A stretch of 56,981 bases of DNA from NCBI GenBank assembly GCA_017621655.1, contig JAGASS010000031.1, forward strand, positions 1 to 56,981, given 5' to 3'. Of this stretch, positions 25,254 to 33,564 are shown in pieces (within the stretch, counting starts at the first letter, position 1; every line of letters starts with the position of its first letter). The DNA is from Clostridia bacterium. Lineage in GTDB: Bacteria > Bacillota > Clostridia > Oscillospirales > CAG-272. The notes beneath the pieces are model-generated. The model was given only the letters and a program-made list of their open reading frames with translations, was not told the DNA's origin and ran no database searches. Position numbers and translations under genes: made by a program.

Positions 25254-27251
25254 TTAATCGTCGTCAATATCGAGGTCAGATAGATACTTATCGCCGTTTT
25301 CGGTAATAAATGCTTTTCTTGCAGCAAGATCGTCACCGAGAAGCGTATCAAAAATTATTGCGGTCTGCTCGGCATCTGCTTCTGTTACTTGAATGAGTCG
25401 GCGCGTGGCGGGGTTCATTGTTGTCTGCCACATCATTTCCGGCTCGTTTTCGCCAAGTCCCTTTGACCTTTGAAGAGTATATTTTTGGTCTCCTATGCTC
25501 TCAAGAATCTTAATTTTCTCTGATTCATTGTAAGCAAAGAATGTATCGTTCTTTACGTTGATCTCGTAAAGGGGCGATTCTGCAATATAGATCTTTCCCA
25601 TCTTGATGAGGGTCGGAAGAAGTCTGTAGAAGAGGGTAAGAATAAGGGTTCTTATCTGGAAGCCGTCCTTGTCGGCATCGGTACAGATTATTATTTTGGA
25701 CCAACGAAGCGATTCGGGTGAGAAGGGAACGATGTCACCCTTTACCTTGCCCTTGATCTCGACTCCGCAACCGATGACCTTAAGAAGGTCTGTAATTATC
25801 TCACTCTTGAAGATCTTATCGTAAGGCGCCTTAAGGCAATTAAGAGTCTTACCTCTTACCGGAATTATTGCCTGGAATTCAGCCGCGCGGCCTGTTTTAC
25901 AGGACGATAGCGCGGAATTACCCTCAACGATATAAAGCTCGCGTATCTCGGGGTCTTTTGAACGGCAGTTGACGAACTTCTCAACTCTGTTGGCAATATC
26001 CATAGAGCCGCTGAGCTTCTTTTTGATGTCAAGGCGTGTAGTTTCGGCTTTCTCGCGGCTACGCTTGTTGATAAGCACCTGTGAGGCGATCTTATCGGCT
26101 TCGAGGGGCTTTTCGATAAAGTATATCTCGAGATTATGGCGTAAGAACTGAGTCATCGCCTCAGCAATGAAGGTGTTGGTAATTGATTTCTTGGTCTGAT
26201 TCTCATACGATGTCTGTGTAGAGAAGCTGTTTGATACGAAAACGAGACAGTCTTCAACGTCGGAGAAAGTGATCTTAGCTTCGTTCTTGAGGTACTTTCC
26301 GTTTGCTTTAAGATACTTGTCAATTTCGGCTACGAACGCGCTCTTTACCGCCTTTTCGGGTGATCCGCCATGCTCGAGGAAGCTCGAGTTATGATAATAT
26401 TCGATCGCGCTTACGGTGTTTGAGAAGCAGAAAGCAACGTCGACCTTAAGCGTATATTCGTCCTTGTCGTCGCGGTCCTTACCCTTTGTCTCCGTTGACC
26501 AGGTTATCGGTGCAGTCAGCGAGTTTTCGCCTGCAAGCTCGCTTACGTAGTCAATTATTCCGTTTTCGTAAACGAAATCGTATTCTTCAAACTCCTTGCC
26601 GTTCTGCCAACGGAAGTGGAAGGTTATCCCGGGGTTAACTACCGACTGCTTCTTAAGCATATCAAGATAGTATTCCTTCGGGATCGCAATGTCGGTAAAT
26701 ACCTGAAGGTCGGGACGCCAGCGAATTACCGTACCTGTTCTTTTCTCTCTGCGGGATAGCTCGGTCACGGTAAGCTCTGTTACCGGCTTGCCTTTTTTGA
26801 AATTGATCGAATATACCTTAGTGTCCTTATATGACTTAACGTTCATATACTCGGAGCTGTACTGAGTAGCACATGCGCCAAGACCGTTAAGACCGAGAGA
26901 ATACTTATAGGAGGAGGCATCAGCGTTATTATTATACTTACCGCCGGCGTAAAGCTCGCAGAAGACAAGCTCCCAGTTATATCGCTTTTCCTTAGCGTTC
27001 CAATCAAGGGGGATTCCGCGTCCGAAGTCCTCTACTTCGATGGAATGATCCTCGTAAGCGGTAATATTTATGACGTTACCGTAACCCTCTCGAGCCTCGT
27101 CGACTGAGTTTGATATGATCTCAAATGCGCTGTGTTCACAGCCCTCAAGACCGTCCGAGCCGAATATAACGCCGGGGCGTTTTCTGACTCTGTCAGCACC
27201 TTTCAGGGAAACTATACTCTGATCGCCGTATTCCTTGACTTTTGTTGCCAT
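25254..27251 (-). CDS. Divergent type IIA topoisomerase B subunit (GyrB/ParE-like)
   Basis: A 665-residue ATPase and Toprim subunit of a gyrase/topoisomerase IV-type enzyme. The GHKL site is intact (N48, D51, E52; DFGRGIP 75-81; GLNGLGACA near 120), as is the QTK motif (352-354). The Toprim domain keeps the metal Glu443 and the Asp pair in DADKDG (525-530), but the usual EGDSAGG reads EGNSALSS. It should therefore be active, but it is not a standard gyrB or parE. No matching A subunit is in the window; normally it would be adjacent. It leads the addB-addA operon. A weak AAAGG ribosome site precedes the ATG. It may be a third topoisomerase used in a special setting. Confidence 0.88.
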   Translation of the reverse strand: MATKVKEYGDQSIVSLKGADRVRKRPGVIFGSDGLEGCEHSAFEIISNSVDEAREGYGNVINITAYEDHSIEVEDFGRGIPLDWNAKEKRYNWELVFCELYAGGKYNNNADASSYKYSLGLNGLGACATQYSSEYMNVKSYKDTKVYSINFKKGKPVTELTVTELSRREKRTGTVIRWRPDLQVFTDIAIPKEYYLDMLKKQSVVNPGITFHFRWQNGKEFEEYDFVYENGIIDYVSELAGENSLTAPITWSTETKGKDRDDKDEYTLKVDVAFCFSNTVSAIEYYHNSSFLEHGGSPEKAVKSAFVAEIDKYLKANGKYLKNEAKITFSDVEDCLVFVSNSFSTQTSYENQTKKSITNTFIAEAMTQFLRHNLEIYFIEKPLEADKIASQVLINKRSREKAETTRLDIKKKLSGSMDIANRVEKFVNCRSKDPEIRELYIVEGNSALSSCKTGRAAEFQAIIPVRGKTLNCLKAPYDKIFKSEIITDLLKVIGCGVEIKGKVKGDIVPFSPESLRWSKIIICTDADKDGFQIRTLILTLFYRLLPTLIKMGKIYIAESPLYEINVKNDTFFAYNESEKIKILESIGDQKYTLQRSKGLGENEPEMMWQTTMNPATRRLIQVTEADAEQTAIIFDTLLGDDLAARKAFITENGDKYLSDLDIDDD

Positions 27252-27265
27252 TTTTATACCGTACC

Positions 27266-27294
27266 TTTACAAAATTATATTTGTGTGTTAGAAT
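27266..27294 (+). promoter_or_regulatory. Promoter of QueG-like gene (leaderless)
   Basis: TTTACA, a 17-base spacer and TAGAAT, with the ATG only 7 bases after the -10 box. Transcription should start at or next to the ATG, and no ribosome site is present. Confidence 0.7.
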
Positions 27295-27300
27295 ATCTTT

Positions 27301-28095
27301 ATGAAAAACTTGATTTGTGAACTTCTCAAAAAAGAGAAAATTGAATATTTCGGAATCATTCCGATGAGCGAGGTCAGGATAATCAACGAAAGCTTGTATG
27401 AGCGCTCGTTTACTGATTTTACTCCGAAGAGCATAATAATGCTTCTCGTTCCGTACTACGCAGGCGAATTTATGGGGCGCAACGTATCTCGTTACGCTGT
27501 GCCGCGCGATTATCATCTCTATTTTAAGGATCTGTATTCACGCCTTGAAGCCGAGCTTAAAGCCAAGTATGCTGCGTATTCCTTTAAGGGCTTTGCAGAC
27601 CATTCGCCGATAGGGGAGACTTATGCCGCCGCAAAATGCGGACTCGGCGTCGTTGGAGATTTGTTTCAGCTAATTAACGAAAAATATGGCTCGTATACCT
27701 TTATCGGCGAGATATTTACCGATTTTGAATTTGAAGCGTACGACCTTACAGACGTTGAGTTTTGTGATCACTGCGGAATGTGTAAAGCCGCTTGCCCGTG
27801 CAGAGACGGATGCCTATCTGATATTACTCAGCGAAAGGGAGAGCTTTCCGAGAACGAGAAAAAACTGATCATCGAAAGCGGCTGCTTTTGGGGATGCGAT
27901 ATATGTAGAGAAGCTTGTCCTATGAATTCTTCTCCCGTCATTACGCCGATCGATTTCTTCAGGCAAGAGTTGACGCCGTGTGTAACAACTGAGCTTATCG
28001 AGGGAATGAGCAAGGACGAGTTTAAGATGCGCGCATACAGCTGGCGCGGAAAGAAAACCATCCTACGAAATCTTGAACTCGAAAAGATCAAATGA
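27301..28095 (+). CDS. QueG-like double [4Fe-4S] protein
   Basis: A 264-residue protein related to epoxyqueuosine reductase, which finishes the tRNA base queuosine. Two 4Fe-4S motifs are clear: C155, C158, C161, C165 and C195, C199, C202, C206. It is shorter than standard QueG (roughly 310-380 residues) and the QueG motif GWxGKNT reads GVVGDLF here, so cobalamin or substrate binding may differ. It is better called a QueG-related iron-sulfur protein of unknown role. It is divergent from the topoisomerase gene and ends at a terminator. Confidence 0.75.
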   Translation: MKNLICELLKKEKIEYFGIIPMSEVRIINESLYERSFTDFTPKSIIMLLVPYYAGEFMGRNVSRYAVPRDYHLYFKDLYSRLEAELKAKYAAYSFKGFADHSPIGETYAAAKCGLGVVGDLFQLINEKYGSYTFIGEIFTDFEFEAYDLTDVEFCDHCGMCKAACPCRDGCLSDITQRKGELSENEKKLIIESGCFWGCDICREACPMNSSPVITPIDFFRQELTPCVTTELIEGMSKDEFKMRAYSWRGKKTILRNLELEKIK

Positions 28096-28148
28096 CAATA
28101 TATAGTTATTATAACACATAATATACATAAATGTCAACTGATTTTAAG

Positions 28149-28180
28149 AGGCACTTTTGCTTGACAAAAGTGCCTTTTTT
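28149..28180 (+). terminator. Terminator of QueG-like gene, overlapping pcrA promoter
   Basis: AGGCACTTTTG, CTTGA, CAAAAGTGCCT, then a T-run. The loop and right arm contain the TTGACA -35 box of the next promoter. Confidence 0.85.
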
Positions 28181-28190
28181 ATGTTATAAT
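28161..28190 (+). promoter_or_regulatory. Promoter of pcrA operon
   Basis: TTGACA, an 18-base spacer and TATAAT; the -35 lies within the preceding terminator hairpin. Confidence 0.8.
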
Positions 28191-28233
28191 TTTACTGTAT
28201 AATCGCACTGCCCACAGCACAACGGAGGAAATA

Positions 28234-30615
28234 ATGGAAAAGCACAGCAACACGGTACAAAATGAGTTTCTTTCGCTAAAAAAATCTCTTTTTGATAAGC
28301 TCTATGACAATCTTAATACAGAACAGCGTCAAGCAGTTTTTTCTGTAAACGGACCGCTTCTCGTGCTTGCAGGAGCAGGAACGGGAAAGACGACCGTTCT
28401 TGTAAACAGGATCGCACATATCGTTCGTTTCGGAAATGCTTATTTGTCCGACACTGTTCCGAGCGATATGACCGAATCGCGTCTTAATGAGCTTAAGGGT
28501 GCTCTTTTGCTTTCGAAGGAAGAGCTTACCGACGTGTTGAGTGAATTTATTACCGAGCCGTGTCCGCCCTGGGCAATGCTTTGTATTACCTTTACTAACA
28601 AAGCGGCTAATGAGATGAAGAGCCGTCTCGCTCTTACTCTCGGAGAGGAATATGCTTCGGAAATATGGGCAGGAACGTTCCATTCTATCTGCGTAAGACT
28701 TCTGCGCAAATACGGAGAGAGCGTCGGCTATCCCTCTAATTTCACTATCTACGATGCCGACGACGCGAAGCGCCTTGTCGTTACCTGTATGAAGGAGCTT
28801 AATATCGACGATAAAGCAATAGCACCGAAAGCCGTTCTTCATCAAATAAGCACCCTCAAGGATAATCTTAAAACGCCGGCAATGTTCGCTTCTGAGATCG
28901 GCTCTGATTTCCGCCTTAATCAGATAGCCGCCATATATACGCTCTACCAGAAGAAGCTTCACGACGCTTGTGCGCTTGATTTTGACGATATTATTATGCA
29001 GACTGTTCGTCTGTTGACCGAAAACGACGACGCGCGTTCTTACTGTCAGAATCGCTTTAAGTACGTCAGCGTCGATGAGTTCCAGGATACAAACTTCGCG
29101 CAGCTCAAGCTCGTTGAGCTTCTGTCGGGAAGATACAGAAATCTTATGGTCGTCGGCGATGATGACCAGAGCATTTATAAATTCCGCGGCGCGACAATCG
29201 AGAATATACTTAAGTTTGATACTACATTTCCTGATACGAAGATCGTTCGTCTTGAGGAGAATTACCGTTCAACGTCAAATATACTTGATTCCGCAAATCA
29301 CGTTATTGCTAATAACAGTGCGCGTCACGAAAAGTCGCTTCGCACCGAAAAGGGCGAGGGCGAAAAGGTTACAGTCAAGAAGTGCGAGAATCAGAACGAC
29401 GAGTCGAAGTATATTATAAACCGTATTATGGATATGGTCATACGCGAAAAGCGTAAGTACAGCGATTTTGCCGTTCTCTATAGAACTAATGCTCAGTCGC
29501 AGAATCTCGAGCAGTTCTTCGTTCGTTCGGGCGTGCCTCATAAGGTCGTCGGCGGTCAGCGCTTCTTTGAGCGCAAGGAGATAAAGGACGTTATGTCCTA
29601 TCTTGCTGTCATTAATAATACGGCGGACAACCTTCGTATTAAGCGCATAATCAATGAGCCAAAGCGTAAGATTGGCGACAAGACAGTATCCGATATAGAA
29701 TATCTTGCCTCGCTTCACGGAGAGAGTATGTATGACGTAATGGCCGATGCGTCACGTTATCCGCAGATCTGCAGAAACGCCTCGAAGCTCAAGGAGTTCG
29801 TTTCTATCATCGAGGATCTTAAAGCGGTTGCTGAAAGCGAGACGCTGTCCGTGCTCTTTGAAAAAACTCTTGAAAGGACCGGCTATCGTGCGATGCTCTT
29901 GGCCGGAGGAGAAGAGGAAGCAGACCGTCTTAATAACGTTCAGGAGCTTGTTTCGAGTGCTGTTGACTATGAGAAGGAAAAGGGCGAGCTTGCTACGCTT
30001 CGCAATTACCTTGAAGAGGTCGCTCTCATATCGGATATTGATGATTACGATGACGAAAACAATTCCGTCACCCTCATGACTATCCACAGTGCAAAGGGTC
30101 TTGAATTCCCGATAGTATTTATCCCCGGTCTTGAAGAGGGAATATTCCCAAGCACGCAAACGCTTGATTTTGAGAGCGAGATCGAGGAAGAAAGACGACT
30201 TGCCTACGTTGCTATAACTCGCGCAAAGGAAAAGCTTTACTGCATACATACAAGAGAACGTCTTATGTACGGTAGAACCCAGTACAATCCTCCATCGCGT
30301 TTTATTAAGGAGCTTCCCGAAAAGTGCGTAAATTTTGAGGATCTTTCGCTCGGTATTTCCCGCGAGACTGCAAGACCCCGTCAGAGGACACATTCAATTT
30401 CCAAAGAGTTTTACACGCGCCCTGCAGTCAGTACAAAGAGCGCCCCAAGCTTTAATAAATTCTCGATCGGCGAAAGGGTTTCTCATCCTGCGTTTGGAGA
30501 GGGAACAGTTCTTTCGGTTCTTGACCTTGCAGCTGACGTTATGTATGAGGTCGCGTTTGACAACTCCGGAACCAAAAAGCTTATGGCTACCTACGCAAAG
30601 CTTAAGAAAATATAA
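28234..30615 (+). CDS. pcrA: PcrA/UvrD-type DNA helicase
   Basis: A 793-residue superfamily 1A 3'-5' helicase for nucleotide excision repair, replication restart and plasmid replication. Motifs are Walker A AGAGTGKT (46-53), ITFTNKAANEM, VDEFQDTN, VVGDDDQSIYKFRGA, LEENYRS, TIHSAKGLEF and VAITRAKE. The C-terminal Tudor-like domain of PcrA is present (ERVSHPAFGEGTVLSV), which binds RNA polymerase in Bacillus. The length is normal with a 40-residue insertion after Walker A. CGGAGGA precedes the ATG. It leads an operon that continues into two GH20 genes, which is functionally odd. Confidence 0.95.
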   Translation: MEKHSNTVQNEFLSLKKSLFDKLYDNLNTEQRQAVFSVNGPLLVLAGAGTGKTTVLVNRIAHIVRFGNAYLSDTVPSDMTESRLNELKGALLLSKEELTDVLSEFITEPCPPWAMLCITFTNKAANEMKSRLALTLGEEYASEIWAGTFHSICVRLLRKYGESVGYPSNFTIYDADDAKRLVVTCMKELNIDDKAIAPKAVLHQISTLKDNLKTPAMFASEIGSDFRLNQIAAIYTLYQKKLHDACALDFDDIIMQTVRLLTENDDARSYCQNRFKYVSVDEFQDTNFAQLKLVELLSGRYRNLMVVGDDDQSIYKFRGATIENILKFDTTFPDTKIVRLEENYRSTSNILDSANHVIANNSARHEKSLRTEKGEGEKVTVKKCENQNDESKYIINRIMDMVIREKRKYSDFAVLYRTNAQSQNLEQFFVRSGVPHKVVGGQRFFERKEIKDVMSYLAVINNTADNLRIKRIINEPKRKIGDKTVSDIEYLASLHGESMYDVMADASRYPQICRNASKLKEFVSIIEDLKAVAESETLSVLFEKTLERTGYRAMLLAGGEEEADRLNNVQELVSSAVDYEKEKGELATLRNYLEEVALISDIDDYDDENNSVTLMTIHSAKGLEFPIVFIPGLEEGIFPSTQTLDFESEIEEERRLAYVAITRAKEKLYCIHTRERLMYGRTQYNPPSRFIKELPEKCVNFEDLSLGISRETARPRQRTHSISKEFYTRPAVSTKSAPSFNKFSIGERVSHPAFGEGTVLSVLDLAADVMYEVAFDNSGTKKLMATYAKLKKI

Positions 30616-30626
30616 GGAGCATTATT

Positions 30627-32063
30627 ATGAGTAAGATCAACGTGATACCAATGCCAAAATCCGTTATCTGCGGAGAGGGAAGCGTAACTCTCTCTGCTGC
30701 TATTGCAACTGAAAATGAATTTACCCTTTATGCAAAGACGTTCAAGTATACCGCAAAAAAGATGTTCGGTATCACTTTTTCCGACGGCGATAACGGTATT
30801 GCTCTGAAGAAAAACGGTTCGCTTTCAAGCGAAGAATATAAGATTTCGATTTCCGAGCGCGGCGTTGTGATCGAGGCGTCGGGTGCTGACGGCATTAATA
30901 ACGGAATCGCAACCCTTTATCAGCTTATTACAGTTAGCGATGAGAAGATCACTTTGCCGATATGCGAGATCACTGATAAGCCCGACTCGCCATACAGAGC
31001 GCTTATGATACATATTCCGTCTCATATCAGAACGCTTGAAGAGGTCCTACACTACGTTGACCTTTGCTACATTTACAAGGTAAAATTTATTCATCTTCAC
31101 GTTGCCGATAACGTGGCATATTGCCTGCCAAGTAAGAAGTTCCCCAAGCTTGAAGAGCACGGTCATAACTTCTCTTGGGAAGAGATCGATATTCTCAAGA
31201 AGTATTGCGCCGAACGAAACGTTGAGATCATTCCCGAGATCGACGTACCGGGACACGCTAAATACCTTAATATGACATATCCCGAGCTTTTCTCGGATAC
31301 CCCGATCGAGGGTGACCCCGTTCCGACCATTATATGCATCGGAAAAGAGGGCGTATTCGATAATCTTAAGGCACTCTTCAGGGAAGTCATGGAAATGTTC
31401 CCCGATTCGCGTTACTTCCATATCGGTGGCGATGAGGCGCAGATAGCAGCTTGGGAAAAGTGCATCGACTGTCAGAGATACATGAAGGAACACGGACTCA
31501 ATAACGTAAAGGAGCTTTACACTCATTCTATCAAGGTCCTTACCGATATGGTGCTTGATATGGGAAAGACTCCGGTCGTTTGGGAAGGATTTCCTCGCGA
31601 CGGTGCAGAGCAGATCTCGCGAGACGTTATAGTTACCGCTTGGGAATCTCTCTATCACCTTCCTAACGAGCTTCTTGAAGAGGGCTTTACCGTAACGAAT
31701 TCTTCTTGGATGCCGCTATATATCGTAGACCCCAAGGGCTATCACGGACAGTTCGTTAAGGGCGGCAGATGGTATCCTAAAGACATCATTGCCGATTGGG
31801 ACATTTACACCTGGAAGAATTGGTGGGACAAATCTTACGCTTACGAAAAGCCGATCGTCGTTGAGCCGACCGATAAGGTTATCGGAGCTACGCTTTGCTC
31901 CTGGTCTTGGGGATACGATATTGATTATCCCGGAATCAAGGAAAACCTTCCTGCAATGTGTGAGAAGATATGGAACGTAAATTCCACTTACACCGTCGAA
32001 GAATTTGAGCCGGCGCTGAATAAGCTTACAGCTTTAGCTGACGCGCTTGCTCCTAAAATATAA
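30627..32063 (+). CDS. GH20 beta-N-acetylhexosaminidase (copy 1)
   Basis: A 478-residue cytoplasmic GH20 enzyme. The catalytic Asp269-Glu270 pair is in HIGGDE, with the family motifs IPEIDVPGHA (about 202-211) and an N-terminal GH20b domain. GH20 enzymes release terminal GlcNAc or GalNAc by substrate-assisted catalysis. There is no signal peptide, so it acts on imported oligosaccharides. It starts 11 bases after pcrA with AAGGAG and is followed 20 bases later by a close paralog. Confidence 0.93.
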   Translation: MSKINVIPMPKSVICGEGSVTLSAAIATENEFTLYAKTFKYTAKKMFGITFSDGDNGIALKKNGSLSSEEYKISISERGVVIEASGADGINNGIATLYQLITVSDEKITLPICEITDKPDSPYRALMIHIPSHIRTLEEVLHYVDLCYIYKVKFIHLHVADNVAYCLPSKKFPKLEEHGHNFSWEEIDILKKYCAERNVEIIPEIDVPGHAKYLNMTYPELFSDTPIEGDPVPTIICIGKEGVFDNLKALFREVMEMFPDSRYFHIGGDEAQIAAWEKCIDCQRYMKEHGLNNVKELYTHSIKVLTDMVLDMGKTPVVWEGFPRDGAEQISRDVIVTAWESLYHLPNELLEEGFTVTNSSWMPLYIVDPKGYHGQFVKGGRWYPKDIIADWDIYTWKNWWDKSYAYEKPIVVEPTDKVIGATLCSWSWGYDIDYPGIKENLPAMCEKIWNVNSTYTVEEFEPALNKLTALADALAPKI

Positions 32064-32083
32064 AAAAACAAAAGGAGATCCTC

Positions 32084-33511
32084 ATGAACAAGATCAACAT
32101 CATCCCAATGCCTAAGTCGCTTAAAGCGGGCGAAGGCACAGTAAAGATTTCTGCTGTAATATGTGCAGATGCAGAATTCGCAACCTGTGCAGAAACCTTC
32201 AAGTTTACTGCTAAAAAGCTGTTTGCACTTGACTTTGCTAACGGCGAAGGCGGAATAGCACTTAAGAAGGTCACGGGCCTTGACGAGGAAGAATATAACC
32301 TCTTTGTCACAGAAAACGGTATTCTTATCGAAGCAACCGAGCCGATAGGCGCGATGAACGCGGTGTCTTCGCTTTATCAGCTTCTTACCGTTGAAAACGG
32401 TAATGTCACTGCTCCCGTTTGTGAGATCAACGATAAGCCCGATTCTCCCTACAGAGCAATAATGGTTGACAGCCCTGCACTCAGAAGCTTTGATCAGGTG
32501 CTTCATTTCGTTGATGTTTGCCACCTTTCAAAGATCAGATACCTTCACTGCCATTTCGCTGATAACGGTGGATACACGCTCCCGAGCAAGAAGTTCCCCA
32601 AGCTTCCGAGAGAAAACGGACATTTTACTTTTGAGCAGATAGTTGAGCTTCGCAAATACTGCGCAGACAGATGTATCGAGATCATTCCCGAGATCGACGT
32701 TCCCGGTCATGCAACATATCTTAACGTTACCTATCCTGAGCTTTTCGGCTGTGATCCCATAGAGGGCGAAGCAAGAAAGGACCTCGTTTGTATCGGTAAG
32801 CCCGGCGTATTTGATAATCTTAAGGAGATCTTCGCAGAGGTTATGGAGATGTTCCCGGAATCGAGATATTTCCACGTCGGCGGCGACGAAGCAATTATCG
32901 AGGCATGGAACAACTGTAAGGATTGCGTTGCTTACATGAAGGAGCACAATATCCCGACCGTTAAGGCGCTTTATACTCGTTCGATCAAGATCCTTACCGA
33001 TATGGTCCTCGATATGGGAAAGATCCCCGTAGTTTGGGAGGGCTTCCCGAGAGAAGGATCTGAAGAAATTTCCCGTGACGTTATCGTTACTGCATGGGAG
33101 TCGCTTTATCATCTTCCCAATGAGCTTCTTGAAGAGGGCTTTACCGTAACTAACTCGTCCTGGCTTCCTCTTTATGCCGTTCATCCGAACGGTACTCATG
33201 CAAAGCTTCTCGGCGACTGGCGTTGGCAGCCGAAGGACATCCTTTGCGATTGGGATATATTTACCTGGAAGAACTGGTGGGATCAGTCCTATGCGTATGA
33301 GAAGCCGATAGTCGTTGAACCGACTGACAAGGTAATAGGTGCTACTTACTGCCTCTGGCTTATTGACTATAAATACGAGATTTTGGCCCTTAAGGAAAAC
33401 CTTCCCGCTATGTCCGAAAAGATATGGAACGTAAAATCTACGTATTCGTATGATGAATTCGAGCAGGCACTCAGTAAGCTCGTTGACCTTTCCGATAAGC
33501 TTGCTCCGTAA
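32084..33511 (+). CDS. GH20 beta-N-acetylhexosaminidase (copy 2)
   Basis: A 475-residue paralog of the previous gene, aligning from start (MNKINIIPMPKSL versus MSKINVIPMPKSV) to end with few gaps. Catalytic Asp268-Glu269 lie in HVGGDE. It has no signal peptide. AAAGGAG precedes the ATG. The two differ around the substrate end (for example WSWGYDIDYPG in copy 1 against LWLIDYKYEI in copy 2), which suggests changed specificity rather than simple redundancy. A hairpin lies after its stop. Confidence 0.93.
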   Translation: MNKINIIPMPKSLKAGEGTVKISAVICADAEFATCAETFKFTAKKLFALDFANGEGGIALKKVTGLDEEEYNLFVTENGILIEATEPIGAMNAVSSLYQLLTVENGNVTAPVCEINDKPDSPYRAIMVDSPALRSFDQVLHFVDVCHLSKIRYLHCHFADNGGYTLPSKKFPKLPRENGHFTFEQIVELRKYCADRCIEIIPEIDVPGHATYLNVTYPELFGCDPIEGEARKDLVCIGKPGVFDNLKEIFAEVMEMFPESRYFHVGGDEAIIEAWNNCKDCVAYMKEHNIPTVKALYTRSIKILTDMVLDMGKIPVVWEGFPREGSEEISRDVIVTAWESLYHLPNELLEEGFTVTNSSWLPLYAVHPNGTHAKLLGDWRWQPKDILCDWDIFTWKNWWDQSYAYEKPIVVEPTDKVIGATYCLWLIDYKYEILALKENLPAMSEKIWNVKSTYSYDEFEQALSKLVDLSDKLAP

Positions 33512-33524
33512 ATTAATTAATTCA

Positions 33525-33546
33525 GCAGACCCCGAAAGGGGTCTGC
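33525..33546 (+). terminator. Hairpin after GH20 genes
   Basis: GCAGACCCC, a GAAA tetraloop and GGGGTCTGC, but with no strong T-run; it may be a weak terminator or an mRNA-stabilising stem before the next gene. Confidence 0.5.
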
Positions 33547-33564
33547 GTATTTAAGGAAGAAATT

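Noticed and set aside
30627..33511. GH20 pair as an assembly duplication
   Set aside because: The copies differ at many residues throughout, so they are genuine paralogs.
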